From NCBI GenBank assembly GCA_002733485.1, contig NVVU01000042.1, positions 11,699 through 27,570 of the forward strand: 15,872 nucleotides of DNA. The letters run 5' to 3'. The stretch comes from Robiginitomaculum sp. (GTDB lineage Bacteria > Pseudomonadota > Alphaproteobacteria > Caulobacterales > Maricaulaceae). Made by a program: the position numbers and the translations under genes. Below, in pieces: positions 1 through 6,474 of this stretch. Below the pieces are notes generated by a model. That model was not told where the DNA came from. It ran no database searches and saw nothing but the letters and a program-made list of their open reading frames with translations. The number at the start of each line of letters is the position of its first letter. Position 1 is the stretch's first letter.

Positions 1-114
1 ATCGATCATGGGAACACCCTGCCCTGATTCTGTGCCCGGCAGAATGGTTTGCTGGTTTGCCAAGGCCTGTTCCTGTGGCAAAGTAAGCCTGAACACAGAT
101 CAGGACCTCCAGAT

Positions 115-1686
115 ATGCGCCTTTCTTCGTCCCTCGCCCTTTTCGCTTTGCCACTCGCGCTAATAGCCTGCGGCCCCAAAACACCACAGCCCACGCCCTT
201 CCTTCTGGTTGAGGCCAGCATTGACGGCCTGCACAAGGCGCTGGAAAGGCGTGAGACCACCTGCAAAGCGGTGGTGCGCGGCGAGCTGGCTCGTATTGCG
301 GCCTATGATAAGGCACGCGATCTGAACGCCATTATCATGATCAACGACAATGCGCTAAACCGGGCAGAGGCCATGGATGCAGCGCGCATAACCGGGGAAA
401 AACTTGGCCCGCTTTATTGTGTGCCCGTAGTGGTGAAAGATAATTTTGATACTTACGACTTTCCCACCACTGGCGGCTCAATCGCCCTCAAAGACAGCAC
501 CCCGCCCGATGACGCCTTTATGGTGCGCAAACTGCGCGAGGCCGATGCCATCATCATTGCCAAGACCAATATGGCCGAATGGGCGTTCAGCCCGCGCGAA
601 ACGATCTCCTCCTCTTTTGGCACCACCGCCAATGCCTATGCCCGGGGCCGGGTGCCTGCTGGCTCCTCCGGGGGCACCGCCTCGGCCGTGGCGGCCAGCT
701 TTGCCATAGCGGGGCTGGGATCAGACACCGGTAATTCCATTCGCGGGCCATCCTCGCATCTGGCGCTGGTGGGCATTCGCTCTACCATGGGTCTGACCAG
801 CCGCGACGGGGTAATCCCGCTGATTGCAGATCGGGATATTGCCGGCCCCATGACCCGCAGCGTCCGCGATACGGCCATCATGTTTAATGTGGTGGCGGGC
901 TATGACCCTGCCGATCCAATCACCGCCGAGGGCAAAAACAAAAAGGCCGACGATTACACCAAATTTCTGGACAAAGACGGGCTGAAAGGCGCGCGCCTGG
1001 GCGTGTTGCGAAAGTTTGTGAACACCAAGGATGCGGACCCACAGGTGATCGCCATCTTTGAACAGGCTTTACGTGATCTGGCCGCCGCCGGGGCGATCAT
1101 CATCGATCCATTTACGGTCAAAGACATGCAAAGCCATATTGATGCTGAAAATACCTGCCCCAGCTTTCGCTATGACATGACCAAATATCTTAAAACCCTC
1201 GGCGATGCTGCCCCGTTCAAGGACGTAAACTGGGTGCTGGAAAATGGCCTTTATGGCCCCGATGCCCAAGGCGGGTTGGAGTATTTCGCCCCCTTCCCTG
1301 CGGACCGCGCCCCCGAAGACTGGGACGAACCATGCCTGCGCTATCTGGATAATCCCTTGCGCGCCAGTTATCGCCAAGACGTTCTGGATGCCATGAACGA
1401 GCACCATCTGGATGCCCTGATTTATCCAAGCTGGAGCAATCCACCCGCGCATCTGGACAAGGGCCGCGAGGAATATAAGGGCGATAACTCCCAAAGCCTT
1501 GCCCCCAGTACCGGCATGCCTGCCATTACGGTGCCCATGGGCTATTCCTATGGCAAATTACCTGCCGGCCTGCAAATGGTGGCGCGCCCTTACGCCGAAG
1601 GCACGTTGTTCAAGCTGGCCTATGCCTATGAACAGGCCACTCACCACCGACGCCCCCCTGATGGGTTTGATGAATTGGCGCGGTAA
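115..1686 (+). CDS. Amidase-signature family hydrolase, predicted lipoprotein
   Basis: Predicted amidase (523 aa) that hydrolyses carboxamide bonds; the substrate cannot be told. The Ser-cisSer-Lys triad is visible: Lys108 in VVVKDNF, Ser184 in the glycine/serine loop GSSGGT, and nucleophile Ser208 in DTGNSIRG. The spacings of 76 and 24 residues match the family (as in FAAH and GatA). The usual GGSIR is GNSIRG here. The N-terminus is a lipoprotein signal: Arg2, a hydrophobic stretch 7-18 and the lipobox LIAC with Cys19. Gly follows the Cys, so it is probably lipidated and outside the cytoplasm, which argues against the GatA role. An in-frame ATG at 49 would bury the signal, so ATG 115 is preferred; AGGA at 102-105 can act as ribosome binding site. 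It appears to be a single gene, followed by a hairpin and repeat region. Confidence 0.87.
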   Translation: MRLSSSLALFALPLALIACGPKTPQPTPFLLVEASIDGLHKALERRETTCKAVVRGELARIAAYDKARDLNAIIMINDNALNRAEAMDAARITGEKLGPLYCVPVVVKDNFDTYDFPTTGGSIALKDSTPPDDAFMVRKLREADAIIIAKTNMAEWAFSPRETISSSFGTTANAYARGRVPAGSSGGTASAVAASFAIAGLGSDTGNSIRGPSSHLALVGIRSTMGLTSRDGVIPLIADRDIAGPMTRSVRDTAIMFNVVAGYDPADPITAEGKNKKADDYTKFLDKDGLKGARLGVLRKFVNTKDADPQVIAIFEQALRDLAAAGAIIIDPFTVKDMQSHIDAENTCPSFRYDMTKYLKTLGDAAPFKDVNWVLENGLYGPDAQGGLEYFAPFPADRAPEDWDEPCLRYLDNPLRASYRQDVLDAMNEHHLDALIYPSWSNPPAHLDKGREEYKGDNSQSLAPSTGMPAITVPMGYSYGKLPAGLQMVARPYAEGTLFKLAYAYEQATHHRRPPDGFDELAR

Positions 1687-1714
1687 AGCCAGCCGCCGTT
1701 TCCATCCAAGGATT

Positions 1715-1740
1715 CCCGGAAAGGCCTTGCCTTATCCGGG
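1715..1740. repeat. GC-rich hairpin after the amidase gene
   Basis: The arms CCCGGA (1715-1720) and TCCGGG (1735-1740) continue inward as AAGG (1721-1724) and CCTT (1730-1733) with one bulged A, giving about a 10 bp stem and a 5 nt loop. It lies 28 bp after the amidase stop. No T-run follows, so it is not a classical intrinsic terminator. It may stabilise the mRNA 3' end or be part of a dispersed repeat. Confidence 0.5.
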
Positions 1741-1747
1741 ATCTAGA

Positions 1748-1767
1748 CCCCGGGTCTGCGCCCGGGG
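1748..1767. repeat. Perfect CCCCGGG/CCCGGGG inverted repeat
   Basis: CCCCGGG (1748-1754) and CCCGGGG (1761-1767) enclose the loop TCTGCG. It is a second strong GC hairpin only 7 bp after the preceding one. Short CCCGGG hairpins of this type are scattered in many alphaproteobacterial genomes, so this is probably a dispersed palindromic unit; a termination role cannot be excluded. Confidence 0.5.
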
Positions 1768-1788
1768 GCCCTGTATTTGAATTATCCG

Positions 1789-1811
1789 TCCTTCGACAAG
1801 CTCAGGATGAG
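1789..1811 (+). repeat. Dispersed alphaproteobacterial palindrome, copy 1
   Basis: This 23 bp unit begins TCCTTCGACAAGCTCAGGAT and is imperfectly palindromic (TCCT...AGGA arms). The same 23 bp occur in reverse orientation at 5975-5997, where they lie inside a gene. From general knowledge, the unit is a frequent intergenic repeat in Alphaproteobacteria. Here it is intergenic, next to the two GC hairpins. Confidence 0.75.
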
Positions 1812-1845
1812 ACTCTCCCACTCTTTTATCCCCAACGGAATCCAA

Positions 1846-1872
1846 TTGACTCCCACCTCCAATCACTCTAAT
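1846..1872 (+). promoter_or_regulatory. Candidate promoter of the tetR operon
   Basis: TTGACT (1846-1851; 5 of 6 with the -35 consensus) and TCTAAT (1867-1872; 5 of 6 with the -10 consensus) are separated by a short 15 bp spacer. Transcription would start near 1879, about 100 bp before the regulator's start codon, with the operator-like dyad immediately downstream. Confidence 0.35.
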
Positions 1873-1885
1873 GACCATTTGTTCA

Positions 1886-1901
1886 CTGAATGACCGTTCA
1901 G
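1886..1901. promoter_or_regulatory. Operator-like dyad upstream of tetR
   Basis: CTGAATGACCGTTCAG is a near palindrome (12 of 16 positions symmetric) of the length TetR-family repressors often bind. A related element, AATGACC plus GTTCA separated by 4 extra bases, lies at 1870-1885. The position just after the candidate -10 suits autorepression. The binding protein is inferred, not shown. Confidence 0.4.
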
Positions 1902-1978
1902 CTTTCGCTCCAGGTTCGCCTGCGCAAAAACCAATGAATGATCCGACTCCTTCAAGGGCCGGGAAAAGGGGAAATGCC

Positions 1979-2638
1979 ATGAACCTTGCTGAAAATACTC
2001 TTATAGAGGGTGCGCCCCCTCGCCAGACCCTGCCGCAAATCCGCAAAAAGGAAACCCGCGCACGTCTGCTCAGCGCAGCGCAAAAAGTTTTCGCGCTTTA
2101 TGGTTTTGATGCGGCCAGCGTGTCGTTGATCGCCGCCGAGGCGGGCATCTCCAAAGGCGCGCTATATGTGCATTTTGACAGCAAGGAAGCGCTCTTTCGG
2201 GAAATCCTGCTAGGTTATGTCCAGCGCCGCTCTGCCGCCACGGCGGCACGGCTTGGCCCCGACATTCCTCTGCGCGAAGCCATTGTACAAATCATCGAAG
2301 GGGCCTGGACCCTTCATCAGGACGGTACGTCGTGTTCTTTGCTCTCCACCGAGTTTTTTGCCCTGGCCGGGCGCAGCGAATGGGGACGCGAGGCCATGGC
2401 CTCGATCTTTGATCATTGTTCCCACGCCCTGGTTGGCTTTCTGGATCAGGCCAAAGCGCGCGGCGAAGTGCGTCCGCAAGTGGACAGCCCCACGGCTGCC
2501 CGGCTGATGCTGGCCCTGCATGATGGCTTGATCCTGCAATGGCAGAGCCAACCGGATACCATCGACCCCACAGCCTATATCGCCCCCATGGCCGATATGG
2601 TTGTCGCCTATGTCAGCACCCGGAATAACGCCCCATGA
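1979..2638 (+). CDS. TetR/AcrR-family transcriptional regulator
   Basis: A 219 aa ligand-responsive DNA-binding repressor, by family. The N-terminal helix-turn-helix spans about residues 28-75, with the typical AAEAGISKGALYVHF recognition region followed by SKEALFREIL. The rest is the variable ligand-binding and dimer domain. An in-frame ATG lies at 1871, but ATG 1979 is preferred: AAAAGGGGA sits just before it at 1965-1973, and the longer form would put the promoter and operator-like dyad inside the gene and add 36 low-complexity residues. The stop overlaps the next start as ATGA (2635-2638), so the sulfurtransferase is translationally coupled. The regulator probably controls this three-gene operon and itself; the effector is unknown. 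Confidence 0.88.
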   Translation: MNLAENTLIEGAPPRQTLPQIRKKETRARLLSAAQKVFALYGFDAASVSLIAAEAGISKGALYVHFDSKEALFREILLGYVQRRSAATAARLGPDIPLREAIVQIIEGAWTLHQDGTSCSLLSTEFFALAGRSEWGREAMASIFDHCSHALVGFLDQAKARGEVRPQVDSPTAARLMLALHDGLILQWQSQPDTIDPTAYIAPMADMVVAYVSTRNNAP

Positions 2639-3525
2639 GCGCCCCCTATCCCAATGCCCATTTCATCACCGATGTAGACTGGCTGCACGACCATTTGGGT
2701 AAAAATAATCTGCGCATTATTGATGCCCGTTTTGATGTGCGCGTGAATGAGGATGGCAGTTTTGCCGAAGTGCCGGGCCGCGAAGGCTATGAAAATGGCC
2801 ATCTTCCCGGCGCACTATTTATGGATCTGCATGGTGATCTGGCGGACCCGAATATCCCGGCTCACATTATTGGCCCCGATGCCTTTGCCGCGCTGATGGG
2901 GCGTCTGGGCATTGGTCCGGATACCACCGTGGTGATTTATGATGATCGCGGCGGCGTTTGGGCGGCGCGTTTGTGGTGGGCCTTGCGTTATTACGGTCAT
3001 AAAGACGTCAAAATGCTGAACGGGGGTTTGCGCGCCTGGCTGGCGGCGGATTTCCCTCTGGAAACGGCCATACAGACTTTCCCTAAAACCAATTTTTTTG
3101 CCACGCCGCGCACAGATTTGCGGGCGGAAAAGGCCATGGTGCTGGATGCCATCAATGAACCATCCATTTGCATTATCGATGCCCTGCCCGCGCCGTTTTA
3201 CCGGGGGCTGGCGGCGCTCTACCCCGGTCATCGCAAAGGCCATATTCCGGGGGCTATCAATGTGCCGGCAGAAGATAATCTGGACCCCGATACCCTGTGC
3301 CTGAAATCCATGGCGGATTTACAGGCCTTGTGGAGCGGCGCGGCGATCTCGCCAGCGCATACCGTCATTACTTATTGCGGCGGCGGCATTTTTGCCTCGT
3401 TTGCTCTTTTTGTGTTGGCCCTGATGGGGCATGAAAAAGCCGCCCTTTATGATGCTTCATGGATGGAATGGGGGCGCGACAGCGCTTTGCCGGTGGAAAC
3501 CGGCCGTCCGAAAAGTCAATTTTAG
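2635..3525 (+). CDS. sseA: 3-mercaptopyruvate/thiosulfate sulfurtransferase (tandem rhodanese)
   Basis: This 296 aa protein moves sulfane sulfur from 3-mercaptopyruvate or thiosulfate to thiol or cyanide acceptors. Two rhodanese domains are visible. The N-terminal one (about 12-125) contains RIIDARFDVR, GHLPGALFMDL and VVIYDD and has no active-site Cys at the usual place. The C-terminal one (about 160-280) contains KGHIPGAINVP and the loop TYCGGGIFASF with persulfide-forming Cys248. The CGGGI loop is nearer to the CGSGV of mercaptopyruvate enzymes than to the CRKGV of thiosulfate enzymes, so mercaptopyruvate is the better substrate guess. The length is normal for the family. The start overlaps the tetR stop by 4 nt, and the AhpD-like gene follows after 22 bp. 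Confidence 0.88.
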   Translation: MSAPYPNAHFITDVDWLHDHLGKNNLRIIDARFDVRVNEDGSFAEVPGREGYENGHLPGALFMDLHGDLADPNIPAHIIGPDAFAALMGRLGIGPDTTVVIYDDRGGVWAARLWWALRYYGHKDVKMLNGGLRAWLAADFPLETAIQTFPKTNFFATPRTDLRAEKAMVLDAINEPSICIIDALPAPFYRGLAALYPGHRKGHIPGAINVPAEDNLDPDTLCLKSMADLQALWSGAAISPAHTVITYCGGGIFASFALFVLALMGHEKAALYDASWMEWGRDSALPVETGRPKSQF

Positions 3526-3547
3526 AAACCAAAAAAAGGAAAACCCA

Positions 3548-4129
3548 ATGGCACGTGTTGAACTGATCGATCCTGACAAGGCCGAAGGCCGCACCAAAGA
3601 AGTCTTCGAGCGGGTAAAAAGCTATTACCACATGGTTCCCGGCCTGCAAAAGGGGTTGGCCTATCTACCCGAAACCACCAATGCGCTTTGGGATCTGAGC
3701 CTGATGACTGCGGGGGAAGGTAGCATACCGGAAGAGCTGAAACGAGTATTTTTCGCCGTTACCGCCCACGAGGTGGAATGCGAATATTGCACAGCGGCGC
3801 ACATGATCGCCCTTTTGGGCAAAAAATGGACGCAGGAAGAATGCGTCGAGGTGATAACGGGCAACCCCTCGCCGCGCCTGACCGCCAAGGAAAATGCCGC
3901 TGTTGACTTTGCCCGCTCGGTGGCGCGCCGGCCCGCCGGTGTTACCGACGAAATGACCGATAAAATTCGTGCCATCGGCTGGACCGATGCCCAGATTGTC
4001 GAGATCGTCGCCGCCGTTGCCCTGATGCGTTATACCAGCACGGTCGCCAGCGCTCTGGATGTGCCGCTGGAGCCTTCCATGGAAGGCGTCGGAGTCAGTT
4101 GCGGCGTGCCGCTCAACAAGCTGGATTAA
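3548..4129 (+). CDS. Carboxymuconolactone decarboxylase/AhpD-like peroxidase-related protein
   Basis: This 193 aa protein is of the AhpD-like, peroxidase-related group. The core signature is EVECEYCTAAH: redox Cys78 and Cys81 in a CxxC, a Glu two residues before the first Cys, and His85 four after the second, as in AhpD-type thiol peroxidase sites. This fits disposal of hydroperoxides or thiol-disulfide exchange, but many homologues have no known substrate. The start at ATG 3548 follows a good AAAAAAGGA (3532-3540); an upstream in-frame ATG at 3431 would lie inside the sulfurtransferase gene. It is the last gene of the tetR-sseA operon and ends 15 bp from the convergent serine dehydratase, with no obvious terminator between them. 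Confidence 0.83.
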   Translation: MARVELIDPDKAEGRTKEVFERVKSYYHMVPGLQKGLAYLPETTNALWDLSLMTAGEGSIPEELKRVFFAVTAHEVECEYCTAAHMIALLGKKWTQEECVEVITGNPSPRLTAKENAAVDFARSVARRPAGVTDEMTDKIRAIGWTDAQIVEIVAAVALMRYTSTVASALDVPLEPSMEGVGVSCGVPLNKLD

Positions 4130-4144
4130 CGCTTAAGCCCGCAC

Positions 4145-5518
4145 TCAGCACTCGACGATATTGACCGCGAGGCCCCCTTGCGAAGTTTCCTTGTATTTGG
4201 TGCTCATATCGCGGCCAGTCTCTTTCATGGTTTTGATCACCTCGTCCAGGCTGATGGCATGTTTGCCATCGCCAAGAAGCGCCAGCCGCGCCGCCTGAAT
4301 GGCCATATTCGCGCCGAAGGCATTGCGCTCGATACAGGGGATTTGCACCAGCCCGCCTACCGGATCGCAGGTCATGCCCAGATTATGCTCCATGCCAATT
4401 TCGGCGGCGTTTTCAATCTGTGCATTGGTGCCACCCAGCACTGCGGCCAACGCCCCGGCGGCCATGGAACACGCCACGCCGACCTCACCCTGACAGCCGA
4501 CCTCCGCCCCGGATATGGAGGCATTGCGTTTATACAAACCGCCAATGGCCGCCGCGGTCAGTAAGAAATTACGCACGCCAGCGGCATCGGCACCCGGTAC
4601 AAAATGCAGATAATAGTTAATCACGGCGGGCAAAACCCCGGCGGCGCCATTGGTCGGCGCGGTGACCACCCGGCCACCGGAGGCATTTTCCTCGTTCACC
4701 GCCATGGCCCATAAATTGACCCAGTCGGATCGTTCACACGATTGTTTGGGTTCGGGGTTTTGCACGCGTAATTTCAGATAGAGCCCCGGCGCGCGACGGC
4801 GCACTTTTAACGCCCCCGGCAACATACCTTCGCGGATAAGGCCGTGCTCCATCGAGGCCTGCATATGGCACCAAATATCATCCAGACCGGCCAGCACCGC
4901 CTCTCTTGGTTGCAACGCACATTCATTGGTCAGCATGACCTGCGCAATGCTGAGGCCCGCTTCATCGGCGCAGCTCAGCAATTCATCCGCATTGGTAAAG
5001 GGGTGTTTTGGGGCTGCGCTCGCCTCATCACGCGCATTGCGCCCGGCCTCGTCCTCGTCCACCACAAAGCCGCCGCCCACCGAATAATAAATCCGACTGG
5101 CGATCAGATCACCCTCACCGTCAAAGGCGTTAAAACGCAATCCATTAGTATGAAAGGGCAGGCTCACCTGCCCCTCAAAACGAATGTCTTTCACAGGATC
5201 AAAATTTATTTCTGTCTGACCGCCCAGCACCAAAGTTTTGCTGGCGTTGATTGCCGCAATTTTGGCATCGGCATCCACTGGCATCAGGGCTTCAGGGGTA
5301 AGGCCAGACAAGCCCAGCATAATCGCCCGGTCGGTATGGTGCCCTGCCCCGGTCAGGGCCAGCGAGCCATATAGGCGCACATCCAGCTTCTTCGCCTTTT
5401 GCCCGCGCCCCTGCGTCGCCAGAAAGCTGACAAAGCGCAAGGCCGCCTTCATTGGCCCGGTGGTGTGTGAACTGGACGGCCCCAAACCGACTTTGAAGAG
5501 ATCAAAGGATGAGAGCAT
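4145..5518 (-). CDS. sdaA: L-serine ammonia-lyase (iron-sulfur type)
   Basis: A single-chain 457 aa enzyme converting L-serine to pyruvate and ammonia in the cytoplasm. The N-terminal regulatory domain carries PSSSHTTGPM (residues 14-23). The catalytic domain has NEENASGGRVVTAPTNGAAG and three Cys for the [4Fe-4S] cluster at 342, 384 and 395. Their spacing (42 and 11) equals that of Cys343/385/396 in the Legionella pneumophila enzyme as I recall it. The very last residue is Cys457, matching the C-terminal Cys that caps the free iron in that structure (the tail-in-mouth arrangement). The upstream holin gene is on the same strand 49 bp away. The ribosome binding site is weak (AGG about 8 nt before ATG). 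Whether it has its own promoter is not clear. Confidence 0.93.
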   Translation of the reverse strand: MLSSFDLFKVGLGPSSSHTTGPMKAALRFVSFLATQGRGQKAKKLDVRLYGSLALTGAGHHTDRAIMLGLSGLTPEALMPVDADAKIAAINASKTLVLGGQTEINFDPVKDIRFEGQVSLPFHTNGLRFNAFDGEGDLIASRIYYSVGGGFVVDEDEAGRNARDEASAAPKHPFTNADELLSCADEAGLSIAQVMLTNECALQPREAVLAGLDDIWCHMQASMEHGLIREGMLPGALKVRRRAPGLYLKLRVQNPEPKQSCERSDWVNLWAMAVNEENASGGRVVTAPTNGAAGVLPAVINYYLHFVPGADAAGVRNFLLTAAAIGGLYKRNASISGAEVGCQGEVGVACSMAAGALAAVLGGTNAQIENAAEIGMEHNLGMTCDPVGGLVQIPCIERNAFGANMAIQAARLALLGDGKHAISLDEVIKTMKETGRDMSTKYKETSQGGLAVNIVEC

Positions 5519-5567
5519 TGATTTTGCCTAGGTTACGTTTCCGAGGCTGGCTTAATCTAAAATGCCC

Positions 5568-5963
5568 TTACTTGCCAACCCGAAATCTGCTGCCGGTTTT
5601 TTCCAGCGTGCGGCCGATGACATAACCGCCAAGGCCCATGGTCAGGAGATTCCACATGCCATCGGGGATTTCCAGCACCACCGCCACACCGCCAAAGGCC
5701 TGCACGTAAGGCGCAATCAAATAATTATTGGCGATGATCGCGGTGAAGGTCAGCATGGTGGCGGGCCGCCAATTGCGCTGCATCCAGCTTTCCCCTTTGG
5801 CCTCAGCCACCAGCACGTCCCGCGCCGCCTGAGTGAGGGCGCTTTCCTGCTCGATCAGCTTTGCGCGGATTTGCTGTTTCAAGGTGCGGCGCAAATCCGC
5901 ATCAGGCACCGCCTTGTCGATAATTCCCGCGACAGGGCCGATAATGGTGTTTAAAAGACCCAT
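5568..5963 (-). CDS. Holin of the 3TM gene-transfer-agent type
   Basis: This 131 aa small membrane protein resembles the holins of gene transfer agents (Pfam type GTA_holin_3TM). The N-terminus is an amphipathic or hydrophobic segment (2-19), followed by a charged helix (22-58), then the characteristic SWMQRNWRPATML (59-71) entering a membrane segment (about 68-90), and a last membrane segment (about 102-119). Its expected role is to open the inner membrane so that the endolysin reaches the cell wall. The start overlaps the endolysin stop by one base (TAATG at 5961-5965). Its ribosome binding site, GGATGAGGGGG, is built from the end of the dispersed palindrome. No capsid or tail gene is in the window, so whether it serves a gene transfer agent or a remnant prophage is open. 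Confidence 0.72.
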   Translation of the reverse strand: MGLLNTIIGPVAGIIDKAVPDADLRRTLKQQIRAKLIEQESALTQAARDVLVAEAKGESWMQRNWRPATMLTFTAIIANNYLIAPYVQAFGGVAVVLEIPDGMWNLLTMGLGGYVIGRTLEKTGSRFRVGK

Positions 5964-6406
5964 TATTTCGCCCCCTCATCCTGAGCTTGTCGAAGGATGG
6001 GATAATCGCCCCAGGGCAGTTGAAAATGCGGGCCATCACGAAAACTTTGCCAATCCCCGCCCCACTCGACCGGCGTATTTAACTCCACCGCTGCCAATTG
6101 CATGGCCTGATTAATTTTCTCGTATAATGGCCAGTCCCAGCGAAGACTGCCGCCAACCCACGCGCCGAGGTCCACAGCATGGCCGGTCAGATGGCGCGAG
6201 TTCATCGTGCGCGTCGCGCCGCTCTCATAAAGCAGCTGTTGGCGGTCCAGGCTGCGCCGTCCCTCCAGCACGGCAAAGTCTATGGTGCTAAGCTGTAAGG
6301 CGCGGTGCACTATGCGGGCCAGAGACCTATGAACCCCGCCAAGGCGCTCTTTCGATCGCGCTGATAATACAAATCCATTTTGCGGATTGGATTGAATTGC
6401 TGGCAT
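5963..6406 (-). CDS. M15-family peptidase, probable endolysin
   Basis: This 147 aa zinc peptidase is of the M15 (VanY/D-Ala-D-Ala carboxypeptidase, phage endolysin) type and is expected to cut peptidoglycan cross-linking peptides. The signature SRHLTGHAVDL supplies His72 and Asp79 as metal ligands in the pattern S-x-H-x-x-G-x-A-x-D. DGPHF supplies His127, with Asp124 in the place of the general base. EGRRSLDRQQLLYESGAT (49-66) is also typical of phage members. There is no signal peptide, which agrees with a holin-dependent enzyme, and the holin follows directly. Residues about 137-145 (ILRQAQDEG) are the translation of a dispersed palindrome, so the tail is acquired. AGAAGGG ends 10 nt before the ATG and can be locked in a hairpin. 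Confidence 0.8.
   Translation of the reverse strand: MPAIQSNPQNGFVLSARSKERLGGVHRSLARIVHRALQLSTIDFAVLEGRRSLDRQQLLYESGATRTMNSRHLTGHAVDLGAWVGGSLRWDWPLYEKINQAMQLAAVELNTPVEWGGDWQSFRDGPHFQLPWGDYPILRQAQDEGAK
5975..5999 (-). repeat. Dispersed alphaproteobacterial palindrome, copy 2, inside a gene
   Basis: The same 23 bp as at 1789-1811, in opposite orientation, with one of the outer ends extended so that CATCCT and AGGATG form the arms (5977-5982 and 5994-5999). It lies at the 3' end of the endolysin gene, encodes its last residues, and supplies part of the holin ribosome binding site. Confidence 0.78.
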
Positions 6407-6409
6407 GGC

Positions 6410-6443
6410 GGCAAAACCCTTCTGAAAAAGGGTATTTTATGCC
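6410..6443 (-). promoter_or_regulatory. Hairpin that could mask the endolysin ribosome binding site
   Basis: On the minus strand GGC, AAAA and CCCTT pair with AAGGG, TTTT and GCC around a 6 nt loop; two 2-nt bulges lie on the 5' arm. The AAGGG of the 3' arm (6417-6421) is the putative Shine-Dalgarno of the endolysin, whose ATG starts at 6406. If transcription starts upstream of 6443, the site would be paired. TAAAAT on the minus strand (6440-6435) could instead be a -10 box, in which case the RNA would not contain the full hairpin. Confidence 0.4.
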
Positions 6444-6454
6444 ACAACCTCATG

Positions 6455-6474
6455 TGTAGGATAACATTCCTACA
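6455..6474. promoter_or_regulatory. Perfect dyad TGTAGGA-N6-TCCTACA between lysis and mut genes
   Basis: Arms at 6455-6461 and 6468-6474 are perfectly complementary, with a 20 bp total length typical of a dimeric repressor site. It lies in the 114 bp divergent region, 46 bp before mutA and 48 bp before the endolysin start, so it could control either side. No regulator gene is next to it. Confidence 0.42.

Noticed and set aside
1715..1767. Intrinsic terminators for the amidase gene
   Set aside because: The stems are strong, but neither is followed by a T-run; kept only as hairpins/repeats.
6460..6470. Resemblance of GGATAACATTCC to the lac operator GGATAACAATTCC
   Set aside because: The real symmetry is the TGTAGGA/TCCTACA dyad centred differently; no LacI-family gene is present, so the likeness is taken as chance.
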